A stretch of DNA of 64,000 nucleotides from Clostridiales bacterium (GCA_024684435.1 JAIKWV010000018.1:1-64000), one strand, 5' to 3'; positions 56,137 through 64,000 are shown, counted from the stretch's first letter. Made by a program: numbers and translations. Notes: generated by a model from the sequence alone, not told the origin.

Positions 56137-57213
56137 TTATCTCTTTACTCTTGCATTGCCGCCCCAGATGCTCCAGATCTGCTCTTCGTCAGCAGGCTGA
56201 GCATAGTCCGTGAGGAATGTGGTGGCAAGGGCGCCGCTCGCCCAGCCAAACTGGATCCACTTTTCAGGTTCCATGCCGGTGAGGATAGCGTAAAGCAGAC
56301 CGCCCACAAAGCCGTCGCCGCCGCCTATTCTGTCAAGGACGGTTATCTGACGGGGCTCCACTACCTGCCACTGGTCGTCGGCGAACATGATAGCTCCCCA
56401 AAGGTGAGAATTAACGCTGACCACCTGACGGAGGGTCGTTGCATAGACGGAGGTGTTCGGGAACGCCTTGCGGACGCGCTGGATCATTTCCTTAAAGCTG
56501 TTGATCTTGGAAGCGATATCTTTTCCGCCTGCCTCGGGACCCTGTATGCCTAAGCAGAGCTGGAAATCTTCCTCGTTGCCCACAAGGATGTCGGAGATGG
56601 AAGCTATCTCTGTGAAAATATCATGGAGCTCCTGCTCTCTTCCCTCCCAGAATGAGGCTCTGTAGTTCAGGTCAAATGAAATGAGGGTGCCGTACTTCTT
56701 TGCTGTGCGGGCAAGCTCAAGGCAGAACTGACTGGTCTCCGGTGAAAGAGCGCCCACAAGACCGGAAAGGTGAAGTATGCCTACGCCCTCCTGACCGAAA
56801 ATTCTCTCAAGGTCAAAATCCTTGACATTAAGGGTCCTGCCCACTTCGCCGGCTCTGTCGTTGAAGACGCGGGGGCCTCTTGTGCCGTAGCCGCTGTCGG
56901 CAAGATTGAACTGGTGACGGTAACCCCAGGGGCCGCCCTGTTCCACGTCCTTGCCCTCAAATTCCATATTGCGGGCGCGGAGGTTGCTCTTGATAAACTT
57001 GGCTATGGGGCTGTCCTTAACAAAGGTGGTGAGTACCTTTACGGGAAGACCAAGATACGAGGAAATGCTCGCCACGTTGGTCTCAGCGCTGGTTGCCTGC
57101 ATGGTGAACAGCTCCGATGAATGAACGGGCTGACCGTTCTGGGGGCAGATGCGCACGCCCATGCTGGTGGGCACTACAAGAGCGTATTTATAATCTTTCT
57201 TTAAATTCATCAT
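56137..57213 (-). CDS. PfkB-family sugar kinase, 2-keto-3-deoxygluconate kinase type
   Basis: The 358-residue ribokinase-fold enzyme has NVASISSYLGLPVKVLTTF near the N-terminus. The PfkB C-terminal signature is DRIGGGDGFVGGLLYAI (~residues 300-316), with the catalytic Asp in GGGD. The overall pattern matches KdgK-type kinases, which phosphorylate 2-keto-3-deoxygluconate to KDPG. It is the last gene after a LarA-family protein, a PHP protein and gnd, 25 bp from gnd. AAAGGA lies 10 bases before the ATG. The sugar specificity is inferred from pattern and context. Confidence 0.85.
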   Translation of the reverse strand: MMNLKKDYKYALVVPTSMGVRICPQNGQPVHSSELFTMQATSAETNVASISSYLGLPVKVLTTFVKDSPIAKFIKSNLRARNMEFEGKDVEQGGPWGYRHQFNLADSGYGTRGPRVFNDRAGEVGRTLNVKDFDLERIFGQEGVGILHLSGLVGALSPETSQFCLELARTAKKYGTLISFDLNYRASFWEGREQELHDIFTEIASISDILVGNEEDFQLCLGIQGPEAGGKDIASKINSFKEMIQRVRKAFPNTSVYATTLRQVVSVNSHLWGAIMFADDQWQVVEPRQITVLDRIGGGDGFVGGLLYAILTGMEPEKWIQFGWASGALATTFLTDYAQPADEEQIWSIWGGNARVKR

Positions 57214-57238
57214 TATAGATCATTCCTTTCGGAGAATA

Positions 57239-58690
57239 TTATGCATTGTACTGGGTGGAGGCGGTGTTTCCGCCGGTACCTGTCCAGTTGGTGTGGAAGA
57301 ACTGCCCGCGGGGCTGGTCGATGCGCTCATAGGTGTGGGCGCCGAAGTAGTCGCGCTGAGCCTGAAGCAGGTTTGCGGGGAGCCTCTCGCAGCGGTAGCC
57401 GTCGTAGTAGTTGAGAGCCGTGGTCATTGCGGGTACGGGAATACCGTTGAGCATTGCCGCTGAGCATACTCTGCGCCAGCCCGCCTGATTCTTTTCAATT
57501 ATATTCTTAAAGTAGGGGTCAAGAAGCAGGTTCGTAAGCTCCGGATTATTTGTGTATGCTTCCTTGATCTTGCCGAGGAACACGCTGCGGATTATGCAGC
57601 CGCCTCTCCACATGAGAGCTATGCCGCCGTAGTTAAGGTTCCAGCCGTAGTTCTTCGCCGCGGCGCGCATAAGGGTGTAGCCCTGTGCGTAGGAAACGAT
57701 CTTTGAGGCGAAAAGAGCGTTCTTGAGATCTTCAAGGAAAGCCGCCTTGTCCCCTGTGAATTCGGGCTTGGGACCGTTGAGTATCTTGGAAGCAGCCACT
57801 CTTTCCTCCTTGATGGCGCTCAGACAGCGGGAGAAAACAGCCTCGCCGATAAGAGTAAGCGGTACGCCCTCGTCCAGAGCGGCAATACCCGTCCATTTGC
57901 CGGTACCCTTCTGTCCCGCGGTGTCAAGGATCTTTTCAACAAGAGCGGAACCGTCCGTGTCCTTGTGTTCCAGAATATGGCTGGTTATCTCGATAAGATA
58001 GCTGTCCAGCTCCGTGGTGTTCCACTGAGCAAATACTTCATGCATCTCGTCGTCGCTCATGCCGAGGTAATCTCTCATCAGCTGATACGCCTCGCAGATG
58101 AGCTGCATATCGCCGTACTCAATGCCGTTGTGCACCATCTTTACAAAGTGACCCGCGCCGTTTTCACCGACCCAGTCACAGCAGGGCAGACCGCCCTCGA
58201 CCTTGGCGCAGATAGCCTGCAAAATTGGCTTGACGGCTTCCCATGCCGCGGGTGAACCGCCGGGCATAAGGCTGGGGCCGTTCAGGGCGCCCTCCTCGCC
58301 GCCGGAAACGCCGGTGCCGATGTAGAGCAGACCTTTGCTCTCAACATAAGCGGTGCGGCGGATAGTGTCCGGGAAATGTGAATTGCCGCCGTCGATGATG
58401 ATGTCGCCTTCCTCAAGCAGAGGGATAAGCGCCTCGATCATGGAGTCCACAGCCTGGCCCGCCTTGATCATCATCATGATCTTTCTGGGCTTTTCAAGGC
58501 TGGCAACAAGCTCCTCAAGAGAGTATGTGCCCACGATGTTCTTGCCCTTGGCTCTGCCTTCCACAAAGTCGGTGACCTTCTGGGTAGTACGGTTGAAAAC
58601 CGATACGGTAAAGCCCTTGCTCTCCATGTTGATCACCAGATTCTCGCCCATTACGGCAAGTCCGATAAGTCCGATGTCGCTCTTTTTCAT
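57239..58690 (-). CDS. gnd: 6-Phosphogluconate dehydrogenase, decarboxylating
   Basis: The 483-residue enzyme opens IGLIGLAVMGENLVINMESKG with the dinucleotide-binding motif. It carries GTGVSGGEEGALNGPSLMPGG, the catalytic Lys region GHFVKMVHNGIEYGDMQ, and ILDTAGQKGTGKWT. It oxidises 6-phosphogluconate to ribulose-5-phosphate and CO2. Length and C-terminal tail are those of the long, dimeric form. The ATG overlaps the stop of the PHP gene (TAATG), indicating translational coupling. Confidence 0.97.
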   Translation of the reverse strand: MKKSDIGLIGLAVMGENLVINMESKGFTVSVFNRTTQKVTDFVEGRAKGKNIVGTYSLEELVASLEKPRKIMMMIKAGQAVDSMIEALIPLLEEGDIIIDGGNSHFPDTIRRTAYVESKGLLYIGTGVSGGEEGALNGPSLMPGGSPAAWEAVKPILQAICAKVEGGLPCCDWVGENGAGHFVKMVHNGIEYGDMQLICEAYQLMRDYLGMSDDEMHEVFAQWNTTELDSYLIEITSHILEHKDTDGSALVEKILDTAGQKGTGKWTGIAALDEGVPLTLIGEAVFSRCLSAIKEERVAASKILNGPKPEFTGDKAAFLEDLKNALFASKIVSYAQGYTLMRAAAKNYGWNLNYGGIALMWRGGCIIRSVFLGKIKEAYTNNPELTNLLLDPYFKNIIEKNQAGWRRVCSAAMLNGIPVPAMTTALNYYDGYRCERLPANLLQAQRDYFGAHTYERIDQPRGQFFHTNWTGTGGNTASTQYNA

Positions 58691-59550
58691 TAGTCATTCA
58701 ACCCTTTCTTCGCTTTATATGCTTTAATATTTTCTAAAACTGAATAAGGTATGCGCAAATTGCCTGTACCCCTGCCGATGGAAATATGGGGCTTCATTGC
58801 GCCGTGAAAATCAGTGCCGCCGCTTATTTGCAAATCAAGCTCCTTTGCCAGCTCCATGTAGCGGGTGTGCATATCCTCGGTGTACTCCGTGTAATAGCCC
58901 TCCACGCCGTCCAAGCCGTGTTCCTTAAGACCGGAGAGGAACACTCTCAACTCATCGTCGGTGAGATGGGTCTGATTAAGGTGCGCCACAAATGACAGCC
59001 CTCCGGCGTTTTTGATAAGCTCCACCGCCTCCACGTCGCTGAGCGCCTGAATGGAGGAATAGGCGGGGCGGCCGTTGCTGAGATATTTGTCAAACGCCTC
59101 CTTGACGGAACCCACCTGACCCTTGTTGACCATGAGTCTTGCAAAGTGCGCCCGGCATAGTATTGTGCTGCCAGCCAGCTCCCTTGCCTCCTCCATTGTA
59201 ACATCAAAGCCCAGATCCCGGAGTTTCCGGCAGGTCTCCTCCTGCCGCCTTTCACGCACGGTTTTTACGCTCTCAAGCGTATCCAGGAGATTTTTGTTGT
59301 TGATATCAATGTAATAACCTAAAATATGGGTCTCCGTCTTTGAAACGGCAGACAGCTCTATGGCGGGAACTACCTCCACGCCGATTTTTTCACCCTCCGC
59401 CATTGCCCTGGCAACGCCTTCCACGTTGTCGTGGTCGGAGAGAGCTATTGCGGCAAGTCCGGCTTTTTTTGCCTCGCGGACTACGTCCTCCGGCTCCATG
59501 GAACCGTCTGACTTAACTGAATGGGTATGCAGATCAATGTATTTTTCCAT
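58690..59550 (-). CDS. PHP-domain phosphoesterase
   Basis: AAGGA is eight bases before the ATG at 59550, giving 286 residues. The PHP metal-binding motifs are visible: DLHTHSVKSDGS (~5-16), LSDHDNVEG (~38-46), the ELSA metal ligand, and TDFHGAMKP (~250-258). The family hydrolyses phosphate mono- or diesters such as histidinol phosphate analogues, nucleoside 3',5'-bisphosphates or RNA ends. This one resembles the YciV/RNase AM-like branch. It lies four bases after the LarA-like gene and overlaps gnd. Confidence 0.88.
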   Translation of the reverse strand: MEKYIDLHTHSVKSDGSMEPEDVVREAKKAGLAAIALSDHDNVEGVARAMAEGEKIGVEVVPAIELSAVSKTETHILGYYIDINNKNLLDTLESVKTVRERRQEETCRKLRDLGFDVTMEEARELAGSTILCRAHFARLMVNKGQVGSVKEAFDKYLSNGRPAYSSIQALSDVEAVELIKNAGGLSFVAHLNQTHLTDDELRVFLSGLKEHGLDGVEGYYTEYTEDMHTRYMELAKELDLQISGGTDFHGAMKPHISIGRGTGNLRIPYSVLENIKAYKAKKGLND

Positions 59551-59554
59551 AATA

Positions 59555-60811
59555 TTATTCCTTATTCTCAACGCTCCATAAGCCCAGCGCCGGATTGCTT
59601 ATGTAATATATCTCCTCGCCGTCCTCAAGGGTGTTGTACCCTTCCTTGAGTTTTGAAGGATCATAACGTTTGACTGCCTCGGAATAGGGCATATAGTTGA
59701 AATTCGCGCCCCTGACTTCCTCCTCGGTGAGCAGCTCCGTGGCGTAGGTGATGTTGAACCTGCCGTCGGAGGAACCGTGGATAAGATGGGCGGCAACGGA
59801 AAGATTCGCCTTGAGGTCATCGTTGGCATTTACCAGCTCCAGCACCTTTTCGCGTCCCACATAGCCGTATTTGCGGATGAGCCTGTCATTGTCCTCATCC
59901 TCGCCGAATTTTCTCACTCCCGGAGCAAGGACTATAAGATCGCCGTCGTCGGCAATGGCAAGTCTTGTTCTGTAGACCGCTTTGTTGCCCAGCCATGTGC
60001 TCTTGAATTCTCTCGGATCAAGATTCACGACCACCTTTTTAAGGGGTTCCTTGACGTAGATAAGATTCCTTTTCTGACTGTCCGCCACCGCCAGCTCGAA
60101 TTCACGGCGTGTGGAGCCTACATACATACCGTGGATGATTGTCTCGTCGCCCTTGTTTGTGGTGACTGTGAGCACATAAAGCAGGGGCAGATCCTTAAGG
60201 AAATTCTCCTGAGCGTAATCAAACACCTTACGCACCGGTGAAAAATCCCTGCCCATGATGCGCTCAAGTCCGTAGAACGCTCCCAGCATATGGGATGAGC
60301 TTATCATACTGCTGCCGCCGCACCCCACAAAAATATTCTTTGAGTAGTTCGCCATGCCCACCACCTCGTGGGGGACCACCTGACCTATGGAAATGATAAG
60401 ATCGTAGGATCTGTCCAGCAGGCGTTTGTTGACCTCGACGTCTATCTTATCCGTGACAAGACCTTCGGAGACCTCCGAAACGAACTCCCCGGGGACTTCG
60501 CCGATCTTTACCACGTCTTTGCGCCAGTTGTGCACTATGAGCTTCTCAAAGGGGACCTTCTCACCGAAGAACGCCAGACATTCCTCACGGGTCATGGGCT
60601 CGTGGGTGCCCAGGGTGGGCATTATGTCGATGTCGCACACGTCGCTGAGCATATCGTAGTACATGGCGACGATCTTCCCCGCCCCGGAATACATTCTGGT
60701 GTAATCGGGAGGAAGAAGCAAAATTTTCTTTAGCTTGCGATCCTTTACCGACTCCTTGAGCATGGATAAAACCTGGCTGTCGGTAAGTCCGGTATCACTG
60801 ACAATGTGCAT
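59555..60811 (-). CDS. LarA-family (DUF2088) nickel-dependent 2-hydroxyacid racemase/epimerase homologue
   Basis: GGGAGG 10 bases before the ATG at 60811 sets the start (418 residues). The LarA pattern is present: PPDYTR (~residues 35-40), TLGTH (~67-71) and HEVVG. A Lys lies 10 residues after that His and another His 26 residues after it. These spacings equal those I recall for His174, Lys184 and His200 of lactate racemase LarA, where Lys binds the nickel-pincer nucleotide. The family includes racemases of lactate, malate and phenyllactate, and a D-gluconate 2-epimerase. Cotranscription with gnd and a KDG-type kinase favours a sugar-acid substrate. LarB, LarC and LarE are not in the window. 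Confidence 0.82.
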   Translation of the reverse strand: MHIVSDTGLTDSQVLSMLKESVKDRKLKKILLLPPDYTRMYSGAGKIVAMYYDMLSDVCDIDIMPTLGTHEPMTREECLAFFGEKVPFEKLIVHNWRKDVVKIGEVPGEFVSEVSEGLVTDKIDVEVNKRLLDRSYDLIISIGQVVPHEVVGMANYSKNIFVGCGGSSMISSSHMLGAFYGLERIMGRDFSPVRKVFDYAQENFLKDLPLLYVLTVTTNKGDETIIHGMYVGSTRREFELAVADSQKRNLIYVKEPLKKVVVNLDPREFKSTWLGNKAVYRTRLAIADDGDLIVLAPGVRKFGEDEDNDRLIRKYGYVGREKVLELVNANDDLKANLSVAAHLIHGSSDGRFNITYATELLTEEEVRGANFNYMPYSEAVKRYDPSKLKEGYNTLEDGEEIYYISNPALGLWSVENKE

Positions 60812-60847
60812 AAACCGATATCCTCCCATTATCTTGTTATTGCAGGT

Positions 60848-60876
60848 ATGATATCACTTTAAGATGTAATTGTCAA
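60848..60876 (-). promoter_or_regulatory. Sigma-70-type promoter of the LarA-like/PHP/gnd/kinase operon
   Basis: TTGACA (60876-60871) and TATCAT (60853-60848) on the minus strand are 17 bp apart. The first gene starts 37 bp downstream. Confidence 0.82.
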
Positions 60877-60879
60877 TGT

Positions 60880-61400
60880 TTTGAAGATAATTTAAGATAC
60901 TAAAATAATTGTCGGAAAGTGTAACGTAAAAAACAGATCCATCATGAGACCGTCATGCTCATTTCTTCCGGATTATGTTGATGTCAGGCAGAAGACGTGT
61001 GTAAAGGTGTGCCGCTTTACATGATGCCTGTTTTTGCAAAATATACCTGTTTCGCGGACGTGTACAGTATTCCGATCCACCAAAAAACATATTATTTATC
61101 GCCAATCGTCGATTTACAGCACCGGCAACGCATCCGATCATTTTCAAAAAATCAATTCCTGTTTCACTGCCGTTTTGACAAGTATATTTACTTGTCATTT
61201 TCTGTTTCTTCTCTGTAATTTTCTGTAACAATTTTCTACATTTTGTTATTTTCGCTGTGGAAAACTCGGTGGAAAGGTGTGAAAACCCTGTTGAAAGTAT
61301 CAAATTCGATAAAAAACGACTGTTATAGTGGTGTTTTGTACCAAAAATATACGCCGTTTTTCAACAGAATGTATAAACTATGAGAAATTTTTGAAAAATG
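60880..61400. other. Long divergent intergenic region without a recognised gene
   Basis: About 520 bp separate the two divergent promoters. A possible 114-codon minus-strand frame (60959-61303) has no ribosome site and no recognisable product. The right half is A+T-rich with TTTTC/GAAAA motifs and one TGTGGAAAA. I saw no known riboswitch or RNA gene. Confidence 0.5.
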
Positions 61401-61402
61401 TG

Positions 61403-61430
61403 TTGACATTAATATAAAAAATGATATAAT
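61403..61430 (+). promoter_or_regulatory. Near-consensus promoter of the small surface protein gene
   Basis: A perfect TTGACA (61403-61408) and a perfect TATAAT (61425-61430) are separated by 16 bp. AGGAGG at 61473-61478 precedes the gene, so high expression is likely. Confidence 0.9.
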
Positions 61431-61486
61431 TTAGATGCTAACTTATCCATGGAGGGAACTCCACAAAAACTTAGGAGGAAAAAACC

Positions 61487-62083
61487 ATGAAAAAAATTCT
61501 CGCAGTTCTTCTCGCAGCACTCTTCGTAGTCTCCATGAGCACTATGGCTTTTGCTGAGGACGGGACCACCACAGCAACAGTAACCACAACAGCAGCTCCC
61601 ACAACAGCAGCTCCCACAACAGCAGCTCCGAAGCTTACTCTTATTGAGGAGCTCAATCAGGTAAGAACAACTTTCGTTGGTTCTGACGAAGACCTTGCTT
61701 GGGCATATGCAGAAGTTATCTCCAGATATGCTGAGGACGTTGACGCTATTGCAGCTCGCCAGGAGCTTGTTCAGAATTCATCTCTGTATCCTGACAACTG
61801 GAACGAGTTCGTAAAGATCTTCACAGATTATATCCCCACAGCTGTTAACCAGCAGCTCGACATCGCTGCCCGTCTCGGTTGGGATGCAAGCGATCAAGAT
61901 TTCGTACAGGACGTTATCGATCTTGTTAAGGGCGCAGCAGAGAGCGACAAGGCAGCTGACAAAGCAGCTGACACAGCAACAGACGCTAACCCCAAGACCG
62001 GTTCTGCTTCCGCTATCGCTGTTTTCGCAGTTCTTTCAGTAGCAGCTGCAGCAGTTGTTTGCACAAAGAAGAAGGAAGACTAA
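61487..62083 (+). CDS. Small secreted protein with NPKTG sortase-type wall anchor
   Basis: The 198-residue protein has a signal peptide (MKKILAVLLAALFVVSMSTMAFA). A Thr/Pro/Ala linker with TTAAPTTAAP repeats follows (~25-46). A helical domain at ~48-150 has a composition rich in Glu, Asp and Ala, and a Lys/Ala/Asp stretch follows. The C-terminal sorting signal has NPKTG (~165), a hydrophobic helix and KKKED. A class B/D- or E-like sortase would attach it to the wall; no sortase gene is in the window. Consensus promoter, strong AGGAGG and a codon choice favouring GCT/GCA suggest an abundant protein. Function unknown. Confidence 0.88.
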   Translation: MKKILAVLLAALFVVSMSTMAFAEDGTTTATVTTTAAPTTAAPTTAAPKLTLIEELNQVRTTFVGSDEDLAWAYAEVISRYAEDVDAIAARQELVQNSSLYPDNWNEFVKIFTDYIPTAVNQQLDIAARLGWDASDQDFVQDVIDLVKGAAESDKAADKAADTATDANPKTGSASAIAVFAVLSVAAAAVVCTKKKED

Positions 62084-62121
62084 TTCTTCCCAAGGTTTTG
62101 TAAAAACTTAATTGACTAATG

Positions 62122-62151
62122 TACCCCGGTGGGCAACAGCCTGCCGGGGTA
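62122..62151 (+). terminator. Terminator of the small surface protein gene
   Basis: TACCCCGG pairs with CCGGGGTA around a 14-base loop, followed by TTTCTT. It lies ~40 bp past the stop. Confidence 0.8.
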
Positions 62152-62259
62152 TTTCTTATACTTTGCTTTCAGAGCATTGTTCACTTTACTTCTTACTGAA
62201 AAAACGGGCGGTCATGCCCGCCCCTGCGCTGTAGGAACGAAATCCTCCACGTCCCGAAA

Positions 62260-62286
62260 AAGCCTCCCTCGATGTGAGGGAGGCTT
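62260..62286 (-). terminator. Terminator of the flavodiiron/rubredoxin unit
   Basis: AAGCCTCCCTC pairs perfectly with GAGGGAGGCTT around a 5-base loop. On the minus strand it runs into TTTTTCGGG. It lies ~75 bp past the rubredoxin stop. The surrounding 62200-62360 also resembles the intergenic repeat material near 23960 (shared AATTCCGCATTC, inverted). Confidence 0.75.
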
Positions 62287-62362
62287 TGACGTCATGAGGC
62301 AGCGCGGACATATCCGCACCTGCGATTTTCAGCGGGATCAATTCCGCATTCTGCATTAAATT

Positions 62363-62515
62363 TTATTCCTGCTCGAAAGCGTCCTTGCCAAGGCCGCATG
62401 TGGGGCATACCCAATCCTCTGGGATATCTTCAAATGCGGTTCCGGGGGCTATTCCGTTATCGGGGTCTCCTATCGCGGGATCGTAGACATAACCGCAGGG
62501 GCATACGTACTTCAT
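62363..62515 (-). CDS. Rubredoxin with an unusual CxC first knuckle
   Basis: The 50-residue protein begins [13 protein letters not shown] and continues with [22 protein letters not shown] and GKDAFEQE, the full rubredoxin pattern. Rubredoxins hold one iron by four cysteines and pass single electrons in the cytoplasm. Here the first cysteine pair is C-P-C-G instead of the usual CxxCG, one residue short; the second pair CPTCG is normal. GGAG precedes the ATG at 62515. It lies 50 bp after the flavodiiron gene, so it probably donates electrons to that protein or a partner. Confidence 0.9.
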   Translation of the reverse strand: MKYVCPCGYVYDPAIGDPDNGIAPGTAFEDIPEDWVCPTCGLGKDAFEQE

Positions 62516-62540
62516 AGTTCAGCACTCCTTATTTTAATTG

Positions 62541-62575
62541 AATATAATAATCACCCGTGGGTGGATTATTCTGTG
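62541..62575 (-). promoter_or_regulatory. Hairpin spanning the flavodiiron stop codon, before rubredoxin
   Basis: On the minus strand AATAATC-ACCC pairs with GGGTGATTATT around a tiny loop, starting at the stop codon of the upstream gene. No T-run follows. It may stabilise mRNA ends or tune rubredoxin translation; this is inference. Confidence 0.5.
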
Positions 62576-64000
62576 ATGGGTTCAAAGTCGGCGGGGCCGT
62601 GCTTGCAGAGAGGACAGACGAAATCCTCGGGCAGCTCGTCGCCCTCATAGATATATCCGCAGACCTTGCACACAAAGCCCTTTTTGCCCTCGGTCTTCGG
62701 CTTGGGCTTGACGTTATGCTGGTAATATGTATAGGTCATAGTGTCCTTGTCGCTGATGACTCTTGCCTCGGTGATGGAACAAATGAACATACCGTGGCTT
62801 CCCAGATCCACGTACTGCTCCACCTTGAGGGAGATCATGGCGTTGATGTAGTTGGGCAGGATGACAAGCCCGTTGTCGGAGCGCGCCGGCTGGGTACCCT
62901 CGAATTTGTTGACGTTCCTGCCGCTCCTAAAGCCGAAGCTCTCAAACACGCTGAAGGGAGCCTCCACAGAAAGACAGTTGACGTTCATGATACCGGTCTG
63001 TTTGATGACGTGATGGGAATAATTCGCCTTGTTGATGTTGACTGCCACACGGTTGGGATTGTCCGACACCTGGGTGACGGTGTTCACTATCAGGCCGTTG
63101 TCGTTCTTGCCGTCGTTTGACGTGACGACGTACAGACCGTAGCCGATGCGGAACAGGGCTGTAAGGTCGTTTTTGTTTGCGCTTTCGGGATCACGCTCGA
63201 TGTAATCCCTGCAAAGCTCATCCGCAAGAGCCTCTATTTGATCCTTGTTCTCCTGGTTCATGGCGGACATAATTTTAACATTGTTTTCCGTCCATGTGAT
63301 ATTCTTGCAGCCGGAAAGCTTTTCCTTCATCACCTTTGCGGCAAGAGGCGCCCATGAGCCGTTTTCGATAAGACCTATTGTACGGTTGCGGAAATTGCGC
63401 TCCGTCAGGTGGTCGATAAACTCACGCATAAAGGGAAAGATGTCCGCGTTGTAGGTGGTGGTGGCAAGGACTATTTTGCCGTAACGGAAAGCGTCCTCCA
63501 CACACTCCGCCATATCGTCGCGGGCAAGGTCGTTTACAACTACCTTGGGGCAGCCCTTTGACTTGAGCTTTTCAGCAAGGAGCTCCACCGCTTTTTTTGT
63601 GTTGCCGTAAACGGAGGTATAGCAGATCAGAACGCCCTCTGTCTCCACACCGTAGGATGACCATGTGTTGTACAGACCGATATAGTAACCTAAATTCTCC
63701 GTAAGAATGGGACCGTGAAGGGGGCAGATTATTTCTATATCCAGCTCTGAGGCCTTCTTGAGCAGGTTCTGCACCTGAGCGCCGTACTTGCCCACGATGC
63801 CCACATAGTACCTTCTTGCCTCGCAAGCCCAATCCTCTTCAACGTCCAGAGCGCCGAACTTTCCGAAGCCGTCCGCGGAGAAGAGAACTTTATCCGCGAC
63901 ATCGTAGGTCACCATGACCTCCGGCCAGTGTACCATGGGAGCGAACACAAAGGTCAGCTCGTGCTTGCCAAGAGAAAGACTGTCCCCGTTGTTCACCTCA
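62566..64000 (-). CDS. Flavodiiron protein with flavin reductase and rubredoxin domains (N-terminus beyond the right edge)
   Basis: The frame is open through base 64000, so the first part of the protein is missing. A GTG at 63996 is an internal Val, not a start. What remains is the end of the metallo-beta-lactamase diiron domain with three expected iron ligands (MVHWPE, FSADGFG, CPLHGP). A flavodoxin domain follows (VLICYTSVYGNTKKA, then ENGSWAP). Next comes a flavin-reductase-like FMN domain (~NDLTALFRIGYGLYVVTS onward). The C-terminal rubredoxin domain has CKVCGYIYEG and CPLCKHG. The protein reduces O2 or NO to water or N2O, protecting anaerobes. The fused electron-transfer domains would make it nearly self-contained. 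It is cotranscribed with the small rubredoxin. Confidence 0.93.
   Translation of the reverse strand, partial: EVNNGDSLSLGKHELTFVFAPMVHWPEVMVTYDVADKVLFSADGFGKFGALDVEEDWACEARRYYVGIVGKYGAQVQNLLKKASELDIEIICPLHGPILTENLGYYIGLYNTWSSYGVETEGVLICYTSVYGNTKKAVELLAEKLKSKGCPKVVVNDLARDDMAECVEDAFRYGKIVLATTTYNADIFPFMREFIDHLTERNFRNRTIGLIENGSWAPLAAKVMKEKLSGCKNITWTENNVKIMSAMNQENKDQIEALADELCRDYIERDPESANKNDLTALFRIGYGLYVVTSNDGKNDNGLIVNTVTQVSDNPNRVAVNINKANYSHHVIKQTGIMNVNCLSVEAPFSVFESFGFRSGRNVNKFEGTQPARSDNGLVILPNYINAMISLKVEQYVDLGSHGMFICSITEARVISDKDTMTYTYYQHNVKPKPKTEGKKGFVCKVCGYIYEGDELPEDFVCPLCKHGPADFEPITE

Noticed and set aside
60959..61303. Possible 114-codon minus-strand gene
   Set aside because: Cys/Lys-rich composition with no ribosome site and no family; it lies upstream of the LarA-like promoter.
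61200..61460. Possible replication origin (A+T-rich with TGTGGAAAA and TTATCCATGG)
   Set aside because: Only imperfect single DnaA-box-like words, no cluster of boxes, and no dnaA, dnaN or rpmH nearby.
63994..63996. GTG as the start of the flavodiiron protein
   Set aside because: The frame remains open upstream through base 64000, and the diiron domain would lack its first ~140 residues and the HxExDH motif.

Overview
The window looks like chromosomal DNA of an anaerobic, fibre-degrading Gram-positive bacterium of the class Clostridia. The best guess is a gut or rumen member of the Oscillospiraceae/Ruminococcaceae. The pointers are strong Shine-Dalgarno sites, a CDP-glycerol-type polymerase, an NPKTG sortase-like signal, lipoprotein signals, a dockerin-like C-terminus, a flavodiiron protein with rubredoxin, a K+-dependent membrane pyrophosphatase, and glycoside hydrolases of families 10, 16, 36 and 39. 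No rRNA, tRNA, CRISPR array, prophage or transposase was recognised. Species cannot be named from sequence alone.

Layout. 1-4290 (minus) is the N-terminal 1430 residues of a giant secreted InlB-repeat protein that runs off the left edge. 4721-19600 (minus) is a second giant, 4959 residues, made almost entirely of InlB/MucBP-type repeats; it includes 22 tandem copies of a ~62-residue unit and ends in a dockerin-like domain. 20123-23878 (plus) is an MMPL/RND exporter joined in frame to a lipoprotein-like half that has its own start signals. 24480-31946 (plus) is an apparent operon: ATP-grasp ligase, Asp/Glu racemase, asparagine-synthetase-type amidotransferase, DUF1934 protein, argS and an FAD-dependent dehydrogenase. 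The first three together suggest a D-Asp/D-Asn peptidoglycan cross-bridge pathway. 32039-36778 (plus) holds an MBL-fold hydrolase, a GH39 enzyme, a zinc-ribbon protein, two unknowns and a patatin.

36926-41024 (minus) is GH36 alpha-galactosidase, GH10 xylanase and an SpoU-type RNA methyltransferase, divergent from hppA (41275-43359) and an mglB-like sugar-binding lipoprotein (43503-44618). 44699-54974 (minus) is a seven-gene surface-glycan operon: a glycosyltransferase/CDP-glycerol polymerase fusion, a secreted lipase-like protein, a glycosyltransferase, the three enzymes of UDP-L-FucNAc synthesis, and a GT2. 55161-56072 (plus) is a GH16 enzyme. 56137-60811 (minus) is a sugar-acid operon: LarA-family nickel racemase/epimerase homologue, PHP phosphoesterase, 6-phosphogluconate dehydrogenase and a KDG-type kinase. 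61487-62083 (plus) is a small sortase-type surface protein behind a strong promoter. 62363-64000 (minus) is a flavodiiron/flavin reductase/rubredoxin protein, truncated by the right edge, followed by a small rubredoxin.

Overall the genes describe a cell that displays very large repeat proteins, builds an elaborate wall glycan, takes apart hemicellulose, and channels sugars and sugar acids into central metabolism. Intergenic spaces near 4.5, 20.0, 24.2 and 62.3 kb carry members of dispersed short repeat families.
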